Positions 56,401 to 62,725 of a stretch of 64,000 nucleotides of DNA are shown here, piece after piece. The stretch spans positions 62,001 to 126,000 of the forward strand of contig NZ_JBCNYA010000008.1 in assembly GCF_049727805.1 (NCBI RefSeq), written 5' to 3'. The notes below the pieces were generated by a model. It was not told the origin of the DNA and ran no database searches. It saw only the letters and a list, made by a program, of their open reading frames with translations. This DNA is from Frateuria_A sp049727805. Lineage in GTDB: Bacteria > Pseudomonadota > Gammaproteobacteria > Xanthomonadales > Rhodanobacteraceae. A program made the position numbers and the translations under genes. Positions within the stretch are counted from its first letter, which is position 1. Each line of letters starts with the position of its first letter.

Positions 56401-57480
56401 ATGTGGCACGTCGACGCGAGCGGCGTGCCGGCAAGCGGCGGCGACGCGCTGCGTTTCCAGCCGCTGCCCGGCGAGCAGCTCACGCTGACGCTCACCCAGC
56501 CGGCTGCCGTCGCGGGTGGCACGCTGGCATTCGACAAGGTGGACTCGCGCAGCGCCGTCGGCGAGCGCGCCACCGAAACCAGCCTGCAGCTGCAGGCGCG
56601 CAGCACCCGCGGTGGCGAACACGCGCTGGGCCTGCCGGCCGGCGCCGAGCTGCTGCAGGCCAGCCGCGACGGCGAGCGGCTGCCGCTGGCCGTGCGCAAT
56701 GGTTCGCTCGCGCTGCCCTTGCTGCCGGGTACGCACCGCTACGAGCTGCGCCTGCGCGAGACCGGCGGAACGGGGATGCGCACGCGCGCGCCGGCCATCG
56801 CCCTGCATGCGCCGGCGGCCAACCTCGATACGTTCCTGCAACTGCCGCAGGATCGCTGGGTGCTGTGGACCTGGGGCACGGGCGCCGGCCCGGCCGTGCT
56901 GTACTGGGCGCAACTGATCGTGCTGCTGGTCGCGGCCTGGCTGCTCTCGCGCTACGCGCCCACGCCGCTGCGCTTCCACCACTGGCTGCTGCTGGGCCTC
57001 GGTTTCTCCGCCTTCGCCTGGAGTGCGTACGCCGTGGTGGTGGCCTGGCTGATCCTGCTCGGCCTGCGCGGGCGCATCGCAGCCGCCTCGTGGCGTGCCG
57101 GCCTGTTTGACCTGATGCAGGTGGGACTGGTGCTGCTCACCGCGATCGCGCTCGCCGTGCTGGTGGCGGCGGTGCCCGGCGGCCTGCTGGGGCGGCCGGA
57201 CATGCACATCGCCGGCATGGGCTCCAGCGCCCTGCAACTGCACTGGTTCGCCGACCGCAGTGCCGGTGCCTTGCCGCAGGCGGGCGTGTTCAGCCTGCCG
57301 CTGTGGACTTACAAACTGGCCATGCTGGCCTGGGCGCTGTGGCTGGCCAACGCACTGATCGGATGGCTGCGCTGGGGCTTCGAGGCGTGGTCGCGCGACG
57401 GCTACTGGCGCCGCGACAAGCCGCAGCCCGCCGTGCCGCCGCAACTGCCCACCGCCGCGGAGGCGCCGCCCGATGCCTGA
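53461..57480 (+). CDS. Large duplicated integral membrane protein, unknown
   Basis: A 1339-residue protein I cannot assign to a family. Layout: signal peptide (1-22), periplasmic beta-rich region (about 25-455), a cluster of membrane helices (about 460-555), a Pro-rich linker (about 578-595), a helix (about 655-692), a signal-like helix ending QSHAQ (about 703-722), a second periplasmic region (about 725-1130) and a C-terminal helix cluster (about 1140-1320). The two halves are similar, with VRLDGQPAVVLQRDDQ at about residue 100 matching VTVDGRPAVLARRDDDQ near 787. The start is the ATG before the signal peptide. It overlaps prmC by eight bases and so is probably co-expressed with it. Confidence 0.82.
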   Translation: MRARSGWLLLMGLLLAAPSGAQQVPAPLRDWQDWVLHQVPEHACPRLAHAPGQGDAWQCAWPGRLTLAADADGGQFSLDTHADAPAWIALPGDARHWPEQVRLDGQPAVVLQRDDQPMVRVSPGDHRLQGSLPWSARPARLQVPEAIGLVELTLDGKPVARLQRDGDELTLGEAAAAQRMADALSLRVDRRLADGLPATLETRLRFDVTGSAREQLLGPVLPSGFVATALDGELPARLESDGRLRVQLKPGRWTVTLDARADAPLARVATVLPPAPWPRQEIWSYADDPDLRSSHAEGQGTDAAQAGVPEDWRELPAFVMDGHATLTVQPGERGAGRNDRLSLSRRLWLDFDGKGLGVDDHLQGELHRQRLEVGAPWQLQRAAQDGEPLLVSRGEDGSSGVEVRSEKLGLDAGLRVPSAGALPVNGWNVPLERIDATLQLPPGYRLLGAPGADSSPDSWVARWSLLDVFGVALIALLAGRLLGWPWALLAAGFLALAQHEADTPRWTLALLLALALLLRALPEERLRRAANIAALASFALAALWTLPFAAAQLQYALHPQLESQALRIELQAGRLEQSYNVPPPELAPPPAPPAAAPQVSEEAQTLGSVSVSTAKLSSMDVATDARSLVQAGPGTPTWRLGSNYRLGWSGPVTPQQTMRLVIAPAWLVSLLRVLMVALLASLLARVLPSLLAPWRGRWQGGRGAASAALLALAMLPWQSHAQALPSEPLLDQLRQRLVEAPACSPSCANLPQARAVLAGDTLDLALQAHAGATVALPLPATTLPLVAVTVDGRPAVLARRDDDQLWLRLEPGVHELALRYRLDGIDSARLRFTLAPQRVTVQANGWTADGLDADRLLGDSLAFDRQRIVAGGQAGAPAQDFPPYVRLTRRLVLGNEWTVQNEVERIAPQAGGFSVALPLLTGEHPLGADAPVRDGRIQLAFNAGTDSVEWTSRLDRAAQLRLAAPALAERAEVWEVEAAPMWHVDASGVPASGGDALRFQPLPGEQLTLTLTQPAAVAGGTLAFDKVDSRSAVGERATETSLQLQARSTRGGEHALGLPAGAELLQASRDGERLPLAVRNGSLALPLLPGTHRYELRLRETGGTGMRTRAPAIALHAPAANLDTFLQLPQDRWVLWTWGTGAGPAVLYWAQLIVLLVAAWLLSRYAPTPLRFHHWLLLGLGFSAFAWSAYAVVVAWLILLGLRGRIAAASWRAGLFDLMQVGLVLLTAIALAVLVAAVPGGLLGRPDMHIAGMGSSALQLHWFADRSAGALPQAGVFSLPLWTYKLAMLAWALWLANALIGWLRWGFEAWSRDGYWRRDKPQPAVPPQLPTAAEAPPDA

Positions 57481-58300
57481 GGTGCGCCAGTTGCTGGCCG
57501 CCGCCACCGCGCGCCTGGGCGACCGCGCCGAGGCGGGCATCCTGCTCGCGCACGCGCTGGGCAAGCCGCGCAGTTGGCTGGTCGCGCACGCCGACGAACC
57601 GGCGGACGCCGCGGGCGCTGCGGCCTTCGACGCGCTGGTGGAACGGCGCGCCGCCGGTGAGCCAGTGGCCTACCTCACCGGCCATCGCGGCTTCTGGACG
57701 CTGGAGCTGGAGGTGACGCCAGCCACGCTGATCCCGCGGCCGGAAACCGAGCTGCTGGTCGAGCTGGCGCTGGCAAGGCTTGCGCGGGATGGCGCGCCGC
57801 GCGTGGCGGACCTGGGCACCGGTAGCGGCGCCATCGCGCTGGCGATCGCACGCGAGTGCCCGCATGCCAGCGTGCTCGCCACCGACGCCAGCGCGGCTGC
57901 GCTCGCAGTGGCGCGCCGCAACGCCGAGGCCAACGGGATCCGCAACGTCGCATTCGCCGAGAGCGACTGGTTCGCGGCGCTGGCGGAGGAGCGCTTCGAT
58001 CTGGTGGTTTCCAATCCGCCCTACATCGCCGCTGACGATCCGCACCTGGAGCAAGGCGACCTGCGCTACGAGCCGGCCAGTGCACTGGCTTCCGGCAGCG
58101 ACGGGCTGGATGACATCCGGCGCATCGTGGACGGCGCGCGGGCGCATCTGGTCCAGGATGGCTGGCTGCTGTTCGAGCACGGCTGGGACCAGGGCAGCGC
58201 CGCGCGCGGTCTGCTTGAAGCGTCGGGTTACGGCGAGGTGTTCACGGAGCAGGACCTGGAGCAGCGCGATCGGGTCAGCGGTGGCCGAAACCGGTCCTGA
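57473..58300 (+). CDS. prmC: Peptide chain release factor N(5)-glutamine methyltransferase
   Basis: PrmC (HemK) methylates the GGQ glutamine of release factors RF1 and RF2. The 275 residues have the N-terminal helical domain, the IPRPETELLVE segment, the SAM motif ADLGTGSGAIALAIA and the catalytic VVSNPPYIAADDPHL. Length is normal. It starts inside the end of the preceding membrane-protein gene. prfA, often its neighbour, is not in the window. Confidence 0.95.
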   Translation: MPEVRQLLAAATARLGDRAEAGILLAHALGKPRSWLVAHADEPADAAGAAAFDALVERRAAGEPVAYLTGHRGFWTLELEVTPATLIPRPETELLVELALARLARDGAPRVADLGTGSGAIALAIARECPHASVLATDASAAALAVARRNAEANGIRNVAFAESDWFAALAEERFDLVVSNPPYIAADDPHLEQGDLRYEPASALASGSDGLDDIRRIVDGARAHLVQDGWLLFEHGWDQGSAARGLLEASGYGEVFTEQDLEQRDRVSGGRNRS

Positions 58301-58332
58301 CCGGTCTCCATGACGCAATGCCACCTGGTGAG

Positions 58333-58467
58333 CCTTCCCCCGCGACTGCGGGGGAAGGTGCCGACAGGCGGAAGGGGGGCGCTTTTGGGCCCGATGCCCG
58401 GGTGGGTTCGTGGCAAGGTCGCCCCCCATCCGCCCTCCGGGTACCTTCCCCCGTGAACGGGGGAAGG
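58333..58467. repeat. Family A inverted palindromic repeat pair
   Basis: Two CCTTCCCCC hairpins in inverted orientation (58333-58358 and 58444-58467), the first with tail TGCCGACAGGCGGAAGGGGG. The internal spacer (GGGCGCTTTTGGGC...CCCGGGTGGG) is the reverse complement of that inside the composite at 29467-29606. The element fills the gap between convergent prmC and dxs and could terminate transcription from both sides, though no T tract is present. Confidence 0.85.
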
Positions 58468-58494
58468 ATCGAAGCGTGGTGCCAGGGCTGGTGA

Positions 58495-60390
58495 TTACCC
58501 CGCGCTGGCGGCGATATTCGCCAGTTGCGGGAACCGCGCACGGATGGCGTTGCGGATGCCCGGCAGATCCAGTCCGGCCATGGAAAGCACTTCCTCGCGG
58601 CTGCCGTGCTCCAGATAGACGTCTGGAAGGCCAAGATGCAGGATCGGTCTGACAATGCCGTGCGCGGCCAGGCATTCGGCCACGCCCGAACCCGCGCCGC
58701 CGGCGACCGCGTTGTCCTCCAGCGTGACGAAGGCATCGTGCGTCTTGGCCAGCTCCAGGATCATCGCCTCGTCCAGCGGCTTGACGAAACGCATGTTGAC
58801 CAGCGTGGCGTCGAGTTCCGCCGCCACCACGCCGGCCGGCGCCAGCATCGCGCCGAAGGAAAGGATCGCGAGGTTGCGGCCGCGCCGGCGCAGCTCGGCC
58901 CTGCCAATCGGCAGCGTGTCCAGTTCCTGGCGCACGACGGCGCCGGGACCGGTGCCGCGCGGGTAGCGGATCGCCGCCGGGCCCGCGTACTCGAAGCCGG
59001 TGCTGAGCATCATGCGGCACTCGTTCTCGTCGGCCGGCGCCATGATCAGCATGTTCGGCAGGCAGCGCAGGAACGACAGGTCGAAGCTGCCCGAATGGGT
59101 GGCCCCGTCCGGGCCGACCACGCCGGCGCGGTCGATCGCGAAGGTCACGTCCAGGTTCTGCAGCGCCACGTCGTGGATCGCCTGGTCGTAGGCGCGCTGC
59201 AGGAACGTGGAGTAGATCGCCACCACCGGCTTGGCGCCCTCGCAGGCCATGCCGGCCGCGAGCGTCACCGCGTGCTGCTCGGCGATGGCGACGTCGAAGT
59301 AGCGGCTGGGGTATTCCTTGGAGAAGCGCACCAGGCCCGAGCCTTCGCGCATCGCCGGGGTGATGCCGAGCAGCCGCTCGTCGGCGGCGGCCATGTCGCA
59401 CAGCCAGTCGCCGAAGATATCGGTGTAGGTCGGCTTGGCCGGTGCGGCCTTCTTCACCACGCCGGCGACCGGGTCGAACGGGCCGACCGCGTGGTATTCG
59501 ATCTGCTGCTGTTCGGCCGGGGCGTAGCCCTTGCCCTTGGTGGTGATCACGTGCAGCAACTGCGGCCCGGGCAGGTTCTTGACCGTGCGCAGCGCGCGCA
59601 GCAGCGCCGGGATGTCGTGGCCGTCGATCGGGCCGGTGTAGTGGAAGCCCAGTTCCTCGAACAGCGTCGAGGGCAGGAACATGCCCTTGGCGTGCTCCTC
59701 CCAGTTCTTGAAGAAACGGCCGAACAACGACTGCCGCGGGATCGCCTTCTTGGCCCGCTCGCGCACGGCGTTGAGCCGGCGGCTGGCCATCGCGCGCGCC
59801 ATCATCTTGGTCATCGCGCCGACGTTCTCGCTGATCGACATGCCGTTGTCGTTGAGCACGACCAGCATGTTCGGCTCCACGTCGCCGCCGTGGTTGAGCG
59901 CCTCGAAGGCCATGCCGGCGGTCATCGCGCCGTCGCCGATCACCGCCACCACCTTGCGGTCGTCGCCCTTGCGCTGGGCGGCGATGGCCATGCCCAGCGC
60001 GGCCGAGATCGAGGTGGAGGAATGGCCGACGCCGAAGGTGTCGTATTCGCTCTCCTCGCGGCGCGGGAACGGCGCCAGGCCGTCCTTCTTCTTGATCGTG
60101 GTGATGCGGTCGCGCCGGCCCGTGAGGATCTTGTGCGGATAGCACTGGTGGCCGACGTCCCACACCAGCCGGTCGCGCGGGGTTTCGAACTCGTGGTGCA
60201 GCGCCACGGTCAGCTCGACCACGCCCAGGCCCGCACCGAAGTGGCCGCCGGAGCTGGCGACCGATTCGATCAGGTACTGGCGCAGCTCGTCGGCGACGGC
60301 GGGCAACTCGGCGTCGGGCACGCGGCGCAGGTCGGCTGGCGCCTCGATACGGGCCAGGTGGGGATAGCGGGACGGATCGATCATCCGCAT
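58495..60390 (-). CDS. dxs: 1-deoxy-D-xylulose-5-phosphate synthase
   Basis: DXS condenses pyruvate and glyceraldehyde-3-phosphate, the entry step to non-mevalonate isoprenoids, and also feeds pyridoxal and thiamine synthesis. The 631-residue protein has the thiamine diphosphate motif GDGAMTAGMAFEALNHGG to NDNGMSISENVG, GHSSTSISAALGMA, and AEQHAVTLAAG with the catalytic glutamate. ATGs at 60390 and 60384 are both possible starts. It is convergent with prmC and divergent from the next gene. Confidence 0.97.
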   Translation of the reverse strand: MRMIDPSRYPHLARIEAPADLRRVPDAELPAVADELRQYLIESVASSGGHFGAGLGVVELTVALHHEFETPRDRLVWDVGHQCYPHKILTGRRDRITTIKKKDGLAPFPRREESEYDTFGVGHSSTSISAALGMAIAAQRKGDDRKVVAVIGDGAMTAGMAFEALNHGGDVEPNMLVVLNDNGMSISENVGAMTKMMARAMASRRLNAVRERAKKAIPRQSLFGRFFKNWEEHAKGMFLPSTLFEELGFHYTGPIDGHDIPALLRALRTVKNLPGPQLLHVITTKGKGYAPAEQQQIEYHAVGPFDPVAGVVKKAAPAKPTYTDIFGDWLCDMAAADERLLGITPAMREGSGLVRFSKEYPSRYFDVAIAEQHAVTLAAGMACEGAKPVVAIYSTFLQRAYDQAIHDVALQNLDVTFAIDRAGVVGPDGATHSGSFDLSFLRCLPNMLIMAPADENECRMMLSTGFEYAGPAAIRYPRGTGPGAVVRQELDTLPIGRAELRRRGRNLAILSFGAMLAPAGVVAAELDATLVNMRFVKPLDEAMILELAKTHDAFVTLEDNAVAGGAGSGVAECLAAHGIVRPILHLGLPDVYLEHGSREEVLSMAGLDLPGIRNAIRARFPQLANIAASAG

Positions 60391-60512
60391 ATTGTTGAAC
60401 CAGCCGCAAGGCGGGGCAAGGGCGGCGACGTGAACGGCGGCGGGCGCCGTGCACACCCGGCACACGAATCCGCTCGCAAGCTGGGTGCGGTCCAAGGCCG
60501 GAGACGCCCGCC

Positions 60513-61031
60513 ATGTCCAAGCTAGCCACGGCCTTCCGGAGCTTTGCGGAAGCCACCGCACGTTATTCGGGAAAGCCGGCTGCCTTCCTCACGGCCGCCC
60601 TCATCGTCGTCGTATGGGCAGCCACGGGGCCGCTGTTCGGCTTCGGCGACACCTGGCAACTGGTGATCAATACCGGCACCACGATCATCACCTTCCTGAT
60701 GGTGTTCCTGATCCAGAACAGCCAGAACCGCGACAGCGCCGCACTGCAGATCAAGCTGGACGAGCTGATCCGCACCACCCGTGCACGCAACAGCCTGCTG
60801 GACGTGGACAACCTCGACGAGGACGCGCTCGAGCGCATCCGCGAGAACTACCGCAAGCTGGCCCACAACAAGGAGGAAGAGGCCCGCCAGAGCCATCGCG
60901 CCGGCCCGCGCGTGCGGCGCGAGGCGGAATCGGAGGAAGCCTGCGAGGAAGTCAAGGAGATCGACCGCGAACTGGCCAAGGCCAGCGCCGACCACGCCGA
61001 CGAGTCGGCCGGCAAGGACGAAGGAAAGTAG
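60513..61031 (+). CDS. Low-affinity iron permease family protein
   Basis: A 172-residue protein with two membrane helices (about 23-43 and 50-68) and the family phrase NTGTTIITFLMVFLIQNSQNRD, followed by ALQIKLDELIR. The C-terminus is highly charged and probably coiled coil (about 90-172). Despite the family name, transport by bacterial members is not well shown. It diverges from dxs and converges on the HNH gene with 3 bases between; it ends with TAG. Confidence 0.85.
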   Translation: MSKLATAFRSFAEATARYSGKPAAFLTAALIVVVWAATGPLFGFGDTWQLVINTGTTIITFLMVFLIQNSQNRDSAALQIKLDELIRTTRARNSLLDVDNLDEDALERIRENYRKLAHNKEEEARQSHRAGPRVRREAESEEACEEVKEIDRELAKASADHADESAGKDEGK

Positions 61032-61034
61032 CGC

Positions 61035-61631
61035 TCAGCTCATCGCCCGCCGCCGGTCACGCGGCAGGTGGTTGACCAGGAACTCCATCTGGTCGGCCAG
61101 GATGTTGCGGTTGGACAGGATCAGGTGCTCCACCCAGCTCGGCCGGTAGGGCACCGCCAGCAGCGGCATGTGCGCCTGCTGCGGCGTGCGGTTGGCCTTC
61201 TTCAGGTTGCAGGCGAGGCAGGCGCTGACCACGTTCTCCCATTCGTCCTTGCCACCGTGCGAGACCGGCTCGACGTGGTCGCGGGTCAGCTCGCCGCGTG
61301 CGAACTGGTTGCCGCAGTAGAGGCAAAGGTGGCGGTCGCGGGCGAACAGCGCGGTGTTGGTCAGCGCCGGCGCCGGGTCGATCGCGTGGTCGCGGCAGTG
61401 GCCGGTGCTGGCGACGATGGGGTGCAGGTCCAGCTTGCTGCGTTCGCCGCGGGCGCGGTTGTGGCCGCCGTGGATGGTCAGGCAGGGATCGCCCAGGGTC
61501 CAGGCCACCGCCTCGCGCACGTAGAGGCAGACGGCGTCCTGCCAGCTGATCCAGTCGAGGATCCGGCCGGCGGCGTCCAGCGAAAGCACGCGGGTCGCGT
61601 TCAAGTCGCGGCGCGGCAAATCCATCAGCAT
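61035..61631 (-). CDS. HNH endonuclease
   Basis: A 198-residue protein with a C-terminal HNH domain: two zinc-binding CxxC pairs (CLYCGNQF and CLACNLKKA), and the core residues in LTRDHVEPVSHGGKDEWENVVSAC. This widespread stand-alone family is found in many environmental bacteria outside phages; its DNA target is unknown. The start is the ATG at 61631, with AAGGAA a few bases upstream. Confidence 0.87.
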   Translation of the reverse strand: MLMDLPRRDLNATRVLSLDAAGRILDWISWQDAVCLYVREAVAWTLGDPCLTIHGGHNRARGERSKLDLHPIVASTGHCRDHAIDPAPALTNTALFARDRHLCLYCGNQFARGELTRDHVEPVSHGGKDEWENVVSACLACNLKKANRTPQQAHMPLLAVPYRPSWVEHLILSNRNILADQMEFLVNHLPRDRRRAMS

Positions 61632-61793
61632 GCGGGTTCCTTCAGCCAGTTCATGAGGTTCGGCAGAGGGCGGGTGCAGTGATGCGCTCGTCGGCCCAGC
61701 ATAGCCCAACTTGGCTGCGCCGCGCGTGGTAAGCACTTGACGCGCTTGGCAGATCGGCCCGGTCGACGGCCATTCGCCCGCGCGCGCGGGCGC

Positions 61794-61802
61794 TGATATA
61801 GT
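61794..61802 (+). promoter_or_regulatory. Probable extended -10 promoter for the SapC-like gene
   Basis: TGATATAGT fits the extended -10 pattern TG-n-TATAAT with one mismatch. Initiation about 7 bases downstream would leave a leader of about 77 bases before the GTG at 61886. No good -35 is needed for an extended -10 and none is seen. Confidence 0.4.
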
Positions 61803-61885
61803 CACGGATTCGCGACCCGACGCCGGGTTTGGGAGGGGGAGCCATCGGTGGCAACCCCGGCACGGCGGGGCAGAGGTAACAAGAC

Positions 61886-62629
61886 GTGGCTGAAGTACTT
61901 TTCTACGAGCGCCCGGTGCCGCTCAACCGCAACCAGCACAAGGACCTGCGCCTGAAGGGCATCCCGAGCATGAAGTTCGCCGCAGCCGCGCACTCGGTGC
62001 CGCTCACCGGCGCCGAGTTCCCGGTCGCCGCGCGCGACGTGCCGATCCTGTTCGCCGGCCAGAGCATGGAAGATGCCGGCCCGATGGCGCTGCTCGGCCT
62101 GCGCCAGAACGAGAACCTGCTGGTCGACGACAACGGCCAGTGGGCGCCGGGCGTCTACGTGCCGGCGTTCGTGCGCCGCTATCCCTTCATCCTCGCGGAG
62201 AAGCCGGTAGGCGCCGAGGGCGATGATTTCACCGTGTTCCTCGACGAGGCCTACGAGGGCTTCGGCAGCGAGGAGGGCGAGCGCCTGTTCAAGGAAGACG
62301 GCAGCGACAGCGAGATGCTGGCCAACGCCGTCGGCTTCCTGGGCGAGTTCCAGCAGCACGTGACGCGCACTCACTGGTTCATGGACCAGCTGCGCAAGCA
62401 CCAGCTGCTCGAGCCGCGCAACATCCGCCTGGAGAAGGACGGCAACGCGATCAACCTCAACGGCCTGTTCGTGGTCAACGAGGAGAAGCTGCGCCAGCTC
62501 GACGAGAAGACCGCGCACGAGTTCCTCAAGGAGGGCGTGCTGGGCTGGATCTACGCGCACCTGCTGTCGCTGCCGAACATCGACCGCCTGGCGCAGCGCC
62601 TGGATCAGCGCGAGCGCGCCAGGGCCTGA
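61886..62629 (+). CDS. SapC-family protein
   Basis: A 247-residue SapC-like protein, named after the Campylobacter S-layer-associated paracrystalline protein C. Features are the N-terminal FYERPVPLNRNQHKDLRLKG, FPVAARDVPILFA and the central ALLGLRQNENLLVDDNGQWAPG to YVPAFVRRYPF. No signal peptide, so cytoplasmic. Family members often sit near TonB-dependent receptors; here the next gene is a TolC-family lipoprotein. The start is a GTG at 61886 with AGAGG upstream. Function is not established. Confidence 0.85.
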   Translation: MAEVLFYERPVPLNRNQHKDLRLKGIPSMKFAAAAHSVPLTGAEFPVAARDVPILFAGQSMEDAGPMALLGLRQNENLLVDDNGQWAPGVYVPAFVRRYPFILAEKPVGAEGDDFTVFLDEAYEGFGSEEGERLFKEDGSDSEMLANAVGFLGEFQQHVTRTHWFMDQLRKHQLLEPRNIRLEKDGNAINLNGLFVVNEEKLRQLDEKTAHEFLKEGVLGWIYAHLLSLPNIDRLAQRLDQRERARA

Positions 62630-62694
62630 TCGGGCAACGCGAGCGCCGTGGCCATCCGCACGGGTGGCCTTAGAGAGCGCTAAGCACGTTCTGC

Positions 62695-62725
62695 AAGGAT
62701 GGCGCCATGCGCCATCCTTTTTTTT
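62695..62725 (+). terminator. Perfect terminator-type hairpin enclosing the start of the TolC-like gene
   Basis: The left arm AAGGATGGCGC (62695-62705) pairs perfectly over 11 bases with GCGCCATCCTT (62709-62719) around a three-base CAT loop, then runs into T (62718-62725 is eight T). It is a textbook intrinsic terminator 65 bases after the sapC stop. The left arm also contains the only visible ribosome-binding site (AAGGA) for the downstream gene, and the loop contains the A and T of its ATG (62707-62709). Confidence 0.85.

Noticed and set aside
53473..57564. A 1363-codon frame antisense to the large membrane protein
   Set aside because: Gln/Arg/Ala-rich shadow. The plus-strand frame has a signal peptide, membrane helices and repeat structure, so it is the real gene.
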